This document shows positions 26,442-34,424 of a stretch of 49,767 nucleotides of DNA, piece after piece. The notes under the pieces were generated by a model, which saw only the letters and a list, made by a program, of their open reading frames with translations, was not told the DNA's origin and searched no databases. The position numbers and the translations under genes are program-made. Every line of letters starts with the position of its first letter. Positions within the stretch are counted from its first letter, which is position 1. Source of the DNA: UBA8687 sp964564655 (GTDB lineage Bacteria > Nitrospinota > Nitrospinia > Nitrospinales > VA-1); contig CAZMBO010000006.1 of the NCBI GenBank assembly GCA_964564655.1, positions 1-49,767 of the forward strand. The letters run 5' to 3'.

Positions 26442-27395
26442 TCAAACATGATTTCTGAGTATGAGTTCCTTGGGGTACGGATTCAAGTATACCTGCCCCA
26501 TCAAGTATTCGATTTTATACTTATTTACTTGATGGCATATTAAAGTAACTGGAACTATTAAGGGAAGTAGCCCTTTCCGATAATCTTCAATAGTGCTTAA
26601 AATATTCGCTTTCTCACCTTTAGTTAAGGTTTTTTTTAAAAAACCCATCATGTGGAGCAATACATCCGTATTTTTTTTTTGTGTGGCCTTGAAAGTAAAC
26701 GCTTCCATAAAAATTTTTCCATAAATTTCCTTGAGTGCTTCTTTACTTATTGCCTTTGGCTTAGCAACCAACTGTCCTAACGCCTCATAATGCTTTCTAC
26801 TATGAGCAAGGAGTAGAAATTTTTGTTGCGTATGAAACTTTACTAGTGCTCCTAAAGAAAAATTCTTTTTATACAGAGTTTGCAGCCTATAAAAACTAAA
26901 TACTTTAACTATAAAGTTTTCGCGAATTCTTGAATTATTCAACCTTTCTTCATCTTCAGTTGGAACCAAGGGAAATTTTTGGATGAACTTAGCGGCGAAC
27001 ATGCCTGGTCCATACCTTACTTTATTGCCACCAAACTCCGCATGGACTGGAACTTTACCTAATCCACATGAAGGAGATTGGCTTTTAAAGATGTACCCAC
27101 AAAGTTCTTCACGGGTTAGTGCGTTGATGCGGTCCTCAATATATTTTTGCATTGGTTTGGTCCAGTCGGTCTGGGTCTTCTTACTAATCATCTGTGTTCT
27201 TTCAAGGTTGCCGTATAGAGCCACGGTTTCCCTAGGAACACCCATCCCTACCTCCATCTCAGGACAAACTGAAACGCATTCAAAGTATTTTGCAAGAATC
27301 TCCCGAACATAATGATTTTGCTTATGGTCTCCGTTCCATCTGACTTTTTCACCTATCAGACAACTGCTGACCCCAATTTTTATTTTGCTATCCAT
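26442..27395 (-). CDS. TudS-like protein: DUF523 (thiouracil desulfurase fold) fused to DUF1722
   Basis: The 317-residue product joins an N-terminal DUF523 domain (residues 1-150) and a C-terminal DUF1722/YbgA domain (about 185-310). Three cysteines at 12 (SSCLIG), 44 (CPEMEVGMG) and 110 (SPSCGLG) match the ligands of the [4Fe-4S] cluster in the thiouracil desulfurase TudS, where a fourth iron site handles sulfur. PRETVALYGN and SQSPSCGLGKV are the other conserved stretches. It may remove sulfur from a thiolated metabolite or base. The DUF1722 role is not known. It is convergent with the PhnP-like gene. Confidence 0.88.
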   Translation of the reverse strand: MDSKIKIGVSSCLIGEKVRWNGDHKQNHYVREILAKYFECVSVCPEMEVGMGVPRETVALYGNLERTQMISKKTQTDWTKPMQKYIEDRINALTREELCGYIFKSQSPSCGLGKVPVHAEFGGNKVRYGPGMFAAKFIQKFPLVPTEDEERLNNSRIRENFIVKVFSFYRLQTLYKKNFSLGALVKFHTQQKFLLLAHSRKHYEALGQLVAKPKAISKEALKEIYGKIFMEAFTFKATQKKNTDVLLHMMGFLKKTLTKGEKANILSTIEDYRKGLLPLIVPVTLICHQVNKYKIEYLMGQVYLNPYPKELILRNHV

Positions 27396-27685
27396 GCGTT
27401 CGTGATTTCTTAAGTTAAACTTAATTTTTGATTCATATTAGGATACACCCAAAATTCATAAGCCTTTTATCATTTCATTACCCTTCCTCACCCAAAGATG
27501 TATAAAACACTAATAATTAATATTTTGCGCGGCCCATTGATCTAGCGAAATTAAAGTATAATATGTATATTAGAAATTCATAAAAATAGAATCTAGAAAA
27601 GGTTTAAAGATTTTCTAAAAATTTTTCGTAAATTTGATACTCCCATTATTCATATGCCCCGCTAATCTATTTGTTTGAGGTAACT

Positions 27686-28114
27686 ATGAGCAATTTACAA
27701 ATTTTTGATATTACTGGAATATTTTTATTAGCTCTGATAATAGGCGGAATGTTCTTTTTTGCAGCCATCATGACGCCATTGGTGTTTACAGAACTTCCTC
27801 CTGAAATCTCAGGGCCGTTTATTCGAAAAGCGTTCCCAGTGTACAGCCAGGCTATGGCAGGAATGACACTTGCTGCAGCTTTATTCCTATGGGGCTATTC
27901 CGAATCAGTTTATTTGATTTCTGTTACAGCACTCTTTTTATGGGCATGGTTATGGTTGATGCCCAGAATAAATCGCTATCGAGATGAGCAATTAAAAGGA
28001 AATGAAAAAGCTGAGAAAACTTTCAATATCTTACACCGATTGAGTGTGGTGGTAAATTTAGCGCAGATGGGGGCGATTGGGTTTGTATTATATAGAGTAG
28101 TGACTCAGGCCTGA
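27686..28114 (+). CDS. Four-helix membrane protein, DUF4149 family
   Basis: A 142-residue inner-membrane protein with four hydrophobic segments (about 9-30, 52-70, 75-95 and 120-138). It resembles DUF4149 proteins (TMEM205-like): GIFLLALIIGGMFFFAAIMTPLVF, then FIRKAFPVY, and a final helix with HRLSVVVNLAQMG. The ATG at 27686 is chosen because GAGG lies 5-8 bases before it. A TATAAT hexamer at 27557-27562 could be its -10 box. The function of the family is not established. Confidence 0.8.
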   Translation: MSNLQIFDITGIFLLALIIGGMFFFAAIMTPLVFTELPPEISGPFIRKAFPVYSQAMAGMTLAAALFLWGYSESVYLISVTALFLWAWLWLMPRINRYRDEQLKGNEKAEKTFNILHRLSVVVNLAQMGAIGFVLYRVVTQA

Positions 28115-28167
28115 TTTAAAATTATTTTTTTAGCTGACATGGTTGATTGCAAATATCAGATTAAGCT

Positions 28168-28722
28168 ATGAATTTTAATTTTAAACACCATTCATTCTTT
28201 TGTATGACTTATCTGCTGATCGCGGTTTTTTTGATCAGTGGTTGCCAAGGTATACCAAGAAAAACGTCCCCAGAGCTACAGGTAGTACCCCATGTTGACA
28301 TCCAACGTTACCTAGGCAAATGGTATGAGATCGCGCTTTATCCAAACTGGTTTGAGGAAGGGTGTTTTCGTTCCACCGCATTCTATGAAAAATTAAACAA
28401 CGGGCAAATAAAAGTGACAAATCGATGTCGCATGTACGCCTCGGACGGAGAGTTGAATGAAGCTATTGGTAAAGCCAGTATCGTTGACAAAAGAACCAAT
28501 GCCAAATTAAAGGTTCAGTTTTTTTGGCCCTTCAAGGGAGATTACTGGATTATCGATTTAGACAAAGATTATCAGTATGCTGTAGTAAGTGAGCCTGCCA
28601 GACAGTACTTATGGATATTAAGCCGGTCTCCAAAGATAGATAACCAAACCCTGGAAAAATTGAAAAATAAAATCCGTGAAAAAGGTTTTAATCTTAGTTA
28701 CTTAAAAAAGACTTCAAGGTAG
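28168..28722 (+). CDS. blc: Outer-membrane lipocalin Blc
   Basis: A 184-residue bacterial lipocalin. The lipobox LISGC places the lipidated cysteine at residue 26, so LolCD would carry it to the outer membrane. Lipocalin motif GKWYEIALYPNWFE is near residue 51 and YLWILSRSP near 151. Blc-type lipocalins bind lysophospholipids or fatty acids and appear under membrane stress. Its gene is 53 bases after DUF4149, probably on one transcript. Confidence 0.93.
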   Translation: MNFNFKHHSFFCMTYLLIAVFLISGCQGIPRKTSPELQVVPHVDIQRYLGKWYEIALYPNWFEEGCFRSTAFYEKLNNGQIKVTNRCRMYASDGELNEAIGKASIVDKRTNAKLKVQFFWPFKGDYWIIDLDKDYQYAVVSEPARQYLWILSRSPKIDNQTLEKLKNKIREKGFNLSYLKKTSR

Positions 28723-28750
28723 GTTTAAAATAAAAAATATCCAGGGGTAG

Positions 28751-28960
28751 CTTAGCTAGTCAAAATCAAAATCACGCAAAGGTTTTTCAGAGGAGCGGTC
28801 AACATNNNNNNNNNNNNNNNNNNNNNNNNNNNNNNNNNNNNNNNNNNNNNNNNNNNNNNNNNNNNNNNNNNNNNNNNNNNNNNNNNNNNNNNNNNNNNNN
28901 NNNNNCTTAGCTAGTCAAAATCAAAATCACGCAAAGGTTTTTCAGAGGAGCGGTCAACAT
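28751..28960. repeat. 55-base direct duplication around a second 100-N scaffold gap
   Basis: Bases 28751-28805 and 28906-28960 are identical, with 100 Ns (28806-28905) between them. It is the same overlap length as at the accA gap, so an assembler k-mer overlap is the simple explanation. The second copy contains the true 3' end of the small CxxC protein. Merging loses no sequence. Confidence 0.95.
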
Positions 28961-29201
28961 GTTTGAGGGATTCTTTTAACTTCTCATCGAGAAGCCGACT
29001 ACGTTCCTTCTCAGTTGCTCTGTTCTTTTTAAAAAGGCTTTCTTTTTCTTCTTGCTGGCTTCCCAGATCATTCACCATATCGGACAAAGAAGGCATTGGT
29101 TTTTCTTTCTTCTCTTCCCAAATCACTTCACCGGTCTTTTTATCTACCTGCAACTTTGTTTCGCAGCAGGGACAAACCACTTCTAGAGCTTTGGATCCCA
29201 T
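28911..29201 (-). CDS. Small CxxC-containing charged protein
   Basis: A 96-residue soluble protein. It starts MGSKALEVVCPCCETKLQVDKKTG, with a single CPCC knuckle of zinc-ribbon type, followed by a highly charged helical tail (MVNDLGSQQEEKESLFKK) and ends RDFDFD. One CXXC pair could bind half a zinc site and dimerise. I do not recognise a family function. It diverges from bioD. The stop lies inside the duplicated 55 bases next to the N gap. Confidence 0.7.
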   Translation of the reverse strand: MGSKALEVVCPCCETKLQVDKKTGEVIWEEKKEKPMPSLSDMVNDLGSQQEEKESLFKKNRATEKERSRLLDEKLKESLKHVDRSSEKPLRDFDFD

Positions 29202-29302
29202 AACCTTTTCGGCCTATTAATGGATTAATAACTTGCCTCCTTCACGGAAGCCGTTAATAATTATAACAGTTTTTTATTTCACAAAAAAACCTCAAAAAAA
29301 CC

Positions 29303-30001
29303 GTGAACGGATTCTTTATAACAGGTACCGATACCGGTATTGGCAAAACAGTGGTGACTGCCTGTCTGGCAACATTATTTAAAAACCAGGGCATGGATGT
29401 CGGTATTATGAAACCGATTGAGACAGGCGTGGATCCAGCATGTAGTTCCTCTGCTAATTCCGACGCAAAGTTTCTTATGGAAAGCTCTAGCAGCACAGAT
29501 GCAGAAGATGAGGTCTGCCCTTATCGACTCAAAACTCCGGCATCACCCTACCAATCTGCCCAAATCGAAGGCACCCAGATACAACCTTCCACTATTTTAG
29601 AGAAATTTAAAGTTTTACAATCGCGTCATAATATGATGTTGGTTGAGGGAATAGGGGGATTATTGGTTCCGATAACCCACCGATACAGCGTTGCGGATTT
29701 AGCTCTTGAAATAGGACTGCCCCTTATCATAGTCAGCCGCCTTCGAGTTGGCACCTTGAACCATACTTTGCTAACTATCAACGCGGCAAAACAACATGGG
29801 TTAAAAATAAAAGGAATTATATTGAATCGACATGCAGCCGGTGCCCTAAACGATATTGAAATAAAGCAAGGAGAACTGATTGAAGAATTTTCTAATATTC
29901 CTATCCTAGGGACCTGCCCTCACCTTGAAGATATTTCCGCAGAAGGCATACAAGAGAGTTTGCCTAATATTCGGCAAGCATTTGAAAATGGAATTTTTTA
30001 G
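29303..30001 (+). CDS. bioD: Dethiobiotin synthetase
   Basis: BioD closes the ureido ring of dethiobiotin from 7,8-diaminopelargonate, CO2 and ATP. The 232-residue product has the P-loop variant GTDTGIGKT (residue about 7-15), the substrate loop MKPIETGVDP and the LVEGIGGLLVPI motif. It begins with GTG at 29303, which fits the alignment exactly (MNGFFITGTDTG). No other bio genes are adjacent. The product would feed the biotin carrier of the AccA-containing carboxylase. It is convergent with the response regulator. Confidence 0.95.
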   Translation: MNGFFITGTDTGIGKTVVTACLATLFKNQGMDVGIMKPIETGVDPACSSSANSDAKFLMESSSSTDAEDEVCPYRLKTPASPYQSAQIEGTQIQPSTILEKFKVLQSRHNMMLVEGIGGLLVPITHRYSVADLALEIGLPLIIVSRLRVGTLNHTLLTINAAKQHGLKIKGIILNRHAAGALNDIEIKQGELIEEFSNIPILGTCPHLEDISAEGIQESLPNIRQAFENGIF

Positions 30002-30035
30002 CTAAAGGATCCTAGCTTCTTCAGATCCAGTCTGA

Positions 30036-30734
30036 TCAAGATTTAAACTCGTAGCCTTTTTCCCGGTGGGTAATAATGTATCGTGGTGATTGCGGTTTCT
30101 TCTCAAAATACTTCCTGAGGCGAGCAACAAAATTATCGACAGTACGTGTTTCTGTTTGCGGATCGTATCCCCACACTTTTTCCAAAAGCTCCTCACGCCT
30201 AACAATATTATCTTTTTGCGAGACCAATAAACGCATCAACAATGCTTCTTTTGCTGTTAAATAAAACTCCCCTGAACTGCCCTTAGCCCTACCGTTGACA
30301 AAATTGATCCACATATCACCAAAATGAAACACTTCTTGATCATGAACTGGCTCTTTATACCATTCCCATCTACGCAGGATACCTTTCACCCTGAGTAACA
30401 GTTCTGGCAAATGAAATGGTTTGGTTAAATAATCGTCAGCCCCAGCCTCAAGACCCAATTCCCTATCCTCGTCGGAAGATTTCGCGGACAGCATTAAAAT
30501 AGGAAATCGTAAATCTGTATTGCGCACTCGTCTGGCAACTTCAATGCCGTTTAGCTTAGGCAACATAATATCGAGGATCATTAAATCAAAAGCTTGCTCA
30601 CCTAGCAATTCAATAGCTGATTCGCCATTGTCCACCAAGGACACGATATAGCCCTCGCGTTCCAGATTAAACTGAAGTCCTTTCGCAAGATGCGATTCAT
30701 CTTCTACTACCAATATTTTTTTTGCATCAATCAT
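30036..30734 (-). CDS. OmpR/PhoB-family response regulator
   Basis: A 232-residue two-domain regulator. The receiver has phosphoacceptor D55 (LMILDIMLPK), acid pocket near residue 11-12 (VVEDE), conserved Thr/Ser around 82-84 and K105 (YLTKPF). The C-terminal winged helix contains LTAKEALLMRLLVSQ, RREELLEKVWGYDP, RTVDNFVARLRKYFE and REKGYEF. The kinase gene ends 27 bases upstream of its start, so the two form a system. Its targets are unknown. The divergent desaturase is a candidate. Confidence 0.93.
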   Translation of the reverse strand: MIDAKKILVVEDESHLAKGLQFNLEREGYIVSLVDNGESAIELLGEQAFDLMILDIMLPKLNGIEVARRVRNTDLRFPILMLSAKSSDEDRELGLEAGADDYLTKPFHLPELLLRVKGILRRWEWYKEPVHDQEVFHFGDMWINFVNGRAKGSSGEFYLTAKEALLMRLLVSQKDNIVRREELLEKVWGYDPQTETRTVDNFVARLRKYFEKKPQSPRYIITHREKGYEFKS

Positions 30735-30761
30735 TAAATTTTATTTTTTGAAATACCTTAA

Positions 30762-31718
30762 TCAAACAGTCAGACCACGGCTTATTGGGAGAGATACGGT
30801 AAATACAGATCCCTGCCCACGCCCTGGACTCATGACCTTGAGTCTGCCTTTATGGTTTTTTACAATTTCATGGGAGATAAACAATCCTAATCCCGCACCC
30901 TCTATATTTTGAGTATCTTTATTTTGCACTCTGTAAAACTTTTTAAAAACTTTTTTCATATCCTTTTTTTCAAACCCAATTCCATTATCCACAAAATCTA
31001 CATCCCAAAACCTTCCTGTCCTATGCAAATGGATTTTAAGTGAGGAACCCACAGGAGAATAACGCAAAGCATTACCAATGAGATTATTAAAAACCATTTG
31101 TAGAGCCTTTTTATCCAAAACTAATATCGGGGAAGCTTCCAATTGTAATTTTACTTCGCATTTCTTTTCTTCGAACTGTCGTTTATGATCATTTACCACC
31201 TCAGTTAGGAATTTCCCAAGATCTATTTTTTGGGTCTGCAGTTCCATACTTTTTGGGTCGGCTTTACTAGATTGCAAAATGTTTTCTATCAACCCGGAAA
31301 GACGGGTCGTGTCTGATAACATCGTCTCGATAAAATCTTTACTATCCTCTTTAGAAACATCTTGATATTTCAAAGTCTCAAGATAAAGCTGGATAGATGC
31401 AAGAGGAGATTTTAATTCATGCGATACACTGGCAACAAAATTACTTTGCATCTGGTTCAAACGGTTTTGTTTATTCCAATAGACAAAAATAACATAAACA
31501 CCAGAAAGAATAAGCAGCATAAGGAAGCAGCCTTCAAATAAAATTAACCATTCTACTTCAGCCGTAAATAAATCGGGACGAAGTTCTTGGGCAAATTCTT
31601 TTATAGAAAGGTTATTTTCAAGGTACCAGTTTATCCAGACGGCCATGAGAACGATCCAAGCAATCTGCACCCCAATAAAAACCATGATGGGGTGGAACAA
31701 TGCCCTCAACTTATTCAT
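30762..31718 (-). CDS. Membrane sensor histidine kinase with a very short periplasmic loop
   Basis: A 318-residue kinase. Two membrane helices (about 10-31 and 58-81) flank a loop of only about 26 residues, and no HAMP or PAS domain follows. The HisKA helix carries H100 in SVSHELKSPLASIQ. The ATPase domain has NLIGNALRYS, DNGIGFE and GAGLGLFIS. Such small loops suggest sensing in or at the membrane rather than binding a soluble ligand. It is transcribed before its response regulator and away from the desaturase gene at 31917. Confidence 0.9.
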   Translation of the reverse strand: MNKLRALFHPIMVFIGVQIAWIVLMAVWINWYLENNLSIKEFAQELRPDLFTAEVEWLILFEGCFLMLLILSGVYVIFVYWNKQNRLNQMQSNFVASVSHELKSPLASIQLYLETLKYQDVSKEDSKDFIETMLSDTTRLSGLIENILQSSKADPKSMELQTQKIDLGKFLTEVVNDHKRQFEEKKCEVKLQLEASPILVLDKKALQMVFNNLIGNALRYSPVGSSLKIHLHRTGRFWDVDFVDNGIGFEKKDMKKVFKKFYRVQNKDTQNIEGAGLGLFISHEIVKNHKGRLKVMSPGRGQGSVFTVSLPISRGLTV

Positions 31719-31916
31719 CCGACAACTCCATAATATTTACACCAATCAGTTCCCATATTCTCCATTTTTCATCAATGCCTGAGACAAAAGAGAAGTCCGA
31801 TTAGTCATTTAATTTAGACTCATGACAATGGGCAATATTACATAAGTTTTACACAGGAACTTCCTAAAATAAGGATAACATATAGCAGTAAAAATAATTA
31901 ATTATAGAGGCTTTAA

Positions 31917-32822
31917 ATGACGACTGAATCGACTCCAGGTTATCTACTTAAGTTCAACCCAATTGCTCTCACTCACTTTATCGTAATTCACGGGATGGCA
32001 TTGTTTGCCTTTTTTCCTTTTGCTTTCTCCTGGAGTGCTGTTGCTTTAATGTTTTTCATGTACTGGTTAACAGCATCGATAGGAATTTGTCTGGGTTATC
32101 ATCGTTATTTAACTCACCGCGGTCTTACTCTACCTAAATGGCTGGCCTATTTTGTTGTGTTTTGCGGAACCCTTGCTTGTCAAAATGGCCCCATAAAATG
32201 GGTCGGACAACACCGAATGCATCATGCGGGTTCAGATACTATTGAAGACCCGCATAGCGCAGAAAAAGGATTTTGGTGGTCTCATGTTACCTGGATGTTG
32301 TTCTCTCATTCTAAGTTTGATGATAAAAAAATTCTAAGCGATTACACTAAAGACTTCAGCAATGATAAATTTTATAAATTCTTAGATAATTACTTCATCA
32401 TAATCCAAATCGTTTTCGGCCTCATCCTTTTGAAGATCGGTGGATTTCCCTGGGTTGTATGGGGAGTTTTTGTCCGCTTAGTAATTACATACCATTCCAC
32501 ATGGCTTGTAAATAGCGCAGCCCACACATTTGGTTATGTCACCTTTCCGCTTAAGGACGACCTTTCCACTAATTGTTGGTGGGTGGGGCTTTTAGCTTGG
32601 GGAGAAGGTTGGCACAACAACCATCACGCCTTTCCCAAATCTGCCCGTCACGGGCTTCGCCCATGGGAAATCGATATGACATGGTGGGTTATCTGCTTCC
32701 TGGAGAAACTTGGCTTGGCAAAAGATATTAAGGTGGCAACGTTGCTCCCCAACCCCGCCCACGAGAAAAATGAGAGCTTAGAACCCGCATTCATAGGGAA
32801 AATTGTGACCCAAGCTGCTTAA
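31917..32822 (+). CDS. Acyl-lipid/acyl-CoA fatty-acid desaturase
   Basis: A 301-residue integral-membrane di-iron desaturase. Three histidine boxes are intact: H62...H67 in HRYLTH, QHRMHH with H99/H102/H103, and HNNHH with H233/H236/H237. About four membrane helices are placed as in the stearoyl-CoA/acyl-lipid delta-9 class. It introduces a cis double bond, most likely at delta-9, and so controls membrane fluidity. An electron donor is not seen nearby. It diverges from the sensor kinase across a 198-base gap. Confidence 0.93.
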   Translation: MTTESTPGYLLKFNPIALTHFIVIHGMALFAFFPFAFSWSAVALMFFMYWLTASIGICLGYHRYLTHRGLTLPKWLAYFVVFCGTLACQNGPIKWVGQHRMHHAGSDTIEDPHSAEKGFWWSHVTWMLFSHSKFDDKKILSDYTKDFSNDKFYKFLDNYFIIIQIVFGLILLKIGGFPWVVWGVFVRLVITYHSTWLVNSAAHTFGYVTFPLKDDLSTNCWWVGLLAWGEGWHNNHHAFPKSARHGLRPWEIDMTWWVICFLEKLGLAKDIKVATLLPNPAHEKNESLEPAFIGKIVTQAA

Positions 32823-32838
32823 TCCTCTCGGATTTCGG

Positions 32839-33633
32839 TCAATCGAAATTAAAATCGATATGATAGCCCGAGTATTTTCTCATGTTGATGACTCGGGTTT
32901 CGAAAATAAGGTATTGACCTTTTATTCCTGTCAGTCTGTCTTCAAATTCCGGGATCTTATCAAGGTTGTGGCTAGTTATTTTTTCCGGTACGGATTCCAC
33001 CGGGTAAACTAGGTTTTGAACTTTTTCGTTTTCGAGGGCATAGCATTTTAAGTCTTCCGGGAACAATTGATGAGCTTTCTCGCGAAATTCAAATAAATCT
33101 AAATCTTCATATTCCCCTTTCAGCATTTTTCTCCAATTGGTTTTATCTGCAAAATTTTTTGAGACAGCAACCTCGATTTTCCCAGAAAGAATTCGCTCCG
33201 GCACTTTGGCAACAATCAAACCTTTAACAGCGCCCTGATCTATCCAGCGATCAGGAATATTGTAATGTCGGGTAATCCCTACCTTTACTCCACTAGTCAA
33301 AGACAGATAAACAAAATGATCAATATTGCAATGGGCTCTCCAAAACTCTTTCGCCGCTTCATTACCGTTTTCATGCTCGCACAATTCAGGACGAACTGAG
33401 CATATTGCATTTTCGGGTAAATCGCGAGAACAGATAAAACAGTAACCTTGGTCATAGGACTTTTTAGTTTTTCTTCCACACTCAATACAGGTAATGATTC
33501 CCTGCCATTCGATTTTCAATTTACTCCCGATATAAGAATTCAGAGAATGAGATTCCTTATTCAGACATAGAAAATACTGGATAGGAATTCCTAGTTCCAC
33601 ATTCATTTTGCGAACTTGTCCAGATAATTTCAC
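32839..33633 (-). CDS. DUF2797 family protein
   Basis: A 264-residue soluble protein matching the DUF2797 family. A zinc-ribbon-like C-X2-C-X11-C-X2-C (CIECG ... CFIC) spans residues about 49-66. Further on is VYLSLTSGVKVGIT followed by RWIDQGA, which resembles the core of GIY-YIG nuclease domains. The tail ends with IKGQYLIFETRVINMRKYSGYHI. Function is unestablished. The GIY-YIG likeness is an inference from motif shape. It is convergent with the desaturase, and a small membrane protein gene lies just upstream. Confidence 0.8.
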   Translation of the reverse strand: MKLSGQVRKMNVELGIPIQYFLCLNKESHSLNSYIGSKLKIEWQGIITCIECGRKTKKSYDQGYCFICSRDLPENAICSVRPELCEHENGNEAAKEFWRAHCNIDHFVYLSLTSGVKVGITRHYNIPDRWIDQGAVKGLIVAKVPERILSGKIEVAVSKNFADKTNWRKMLKGEYEDLDLFEFREKAHQLFPEDLKCYALENEKVQNLVYPVESVPEKITSHNLDKIPEFEDRLTGIKGQYLIFETRVINMRKYSGYHIDFNFD

Positions 33634-33657
33634 GAAAGGGGCTCCTGTTATAAAAAT

Positions 33658-33825
33658 TTAAAGACCATTTCTTTTCTCTGATCGTGCTAAAAAATAGTCT
33701 AACGCAAAAACAGCAAAAAAAACTATAATCACCACTGTTTGAGAATCAAATATGAGAAAGCTGGGGAAAAATAATAAAAGATAGAAAAAAATCCGCACCA
33801 ATTTGTTCCTTGTTATTTGTGGCAT
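33658..33825 (-). CDS. Small two-helix membrane protein
   Basis: I translated the minus strand from the ATG at 33825: 55 codons to a TAA at 33658-33660. The product is MPQITRNKLV, then two hydrophobic stretches (about 11-26 and 31-46) joined by a short DSQ turn, and a basic end (ARSEKRNGL). This is a normal small membrane hairpin with positive ends. It stops 24 bases before the DUF2797 start. No strong Shine-Dalgarno sequence is present. I saw nothing else in 33826-34051, which is AT-rich and precedes the next gene. Confidence 0.5.
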   Translation of the reverse strand: MPQITRNKLVRIFFYLLLFFPSFLIFDSQTVVIIVFFAVFALDYFLARSEKRNGL

Positions 33826-34051
33826 ATCAAATTATGGACCGTAGCTAACTCTTAGCAAAATATAAGCCCGCCTAACTTCAAAATACCGGAAAAAATTCTA
33901 AAAACTACTCTCAATTGAGCTGCCAATGAAAAAGTAAATATGTCTAATTTGTTCAAATTAAGTATTTTTCTACATTGGCATCTATTTTATTGCATTTTAA
34001 GGCTTGAAAAGTTCATAAACATAAGAGAAACTATAGCAGTTAAGAAAAACG

Positions 34052-34312
34052 ATGACCTTTGAACTTGCAAGAAAAGGGAAATGCTTAATGGAAGACCTAA
34101 CAATATCTAAAGGCTGGTTTCAGGACAACGATGGTGAACCTACAATAATAAAGAAAAAGTTTTGTGAGCACAAAGCAAGCACTGTAACTCTCGATTATGA
34201 TGTAGGCATTGAGTATTGTTCATTCTGTGGTGCTTTGGCCCATTATAATCCCGATATTGATAAGTTGGAATGGGTACTTCCCGAATATTTACAAAAACAA
34301 AATTACAACTAA
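34052..34312 (+). CDS. Small Cys-containing protein of unknown function
   Basis: An 86-residue protein (74 if the ATG at 34088 is used). It has KKFCEHKAS and later EYCSFCGALAHYNPD, so a C-X-H plus C-X2-C set could bind zinc. The rest is charged and ends with WVLPEYLQKQNYN. The second ATG has AAGGGA about 10 bases upstream and is a real alternative start. A clean terminator follows. I do not recognise a family. Confidence 0.6.
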   Translation: MTFELARKGKCLMEDLTISKGWFQDNDGEPTIIKKKFCEHKASTVTLDYDVGIEYCSFCGALAHYNPDIDKLEWVLPEYLQKQNYN

Positions 34313-34350
34313 TTAAAATATGGGAAAATCAATTTCCCTTTAAATTATAA

Positions 34351-34380
34351 AAGCCTCGATTAAATAATCGAGGCTTTTTA
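34351..34380. terminator. Bidirectional intrinsic terminator
   Basis: AAGCCTCGAT (34351-34360) pairs with ATCGAGGCTT (34367-34376), with a six-base loop. On the plus strand TTTATTTT follows. On the minus strand the stem is followed by TTATAATTT. It separates the small Cys protein from the convergent phosphate permease gene. Confidence 0.9.
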
Positions 34381-34424
34381 TTTTGCGCTCTCTGCCAACT
34401 ATTAAATCCAGTCGATACTTTCAA

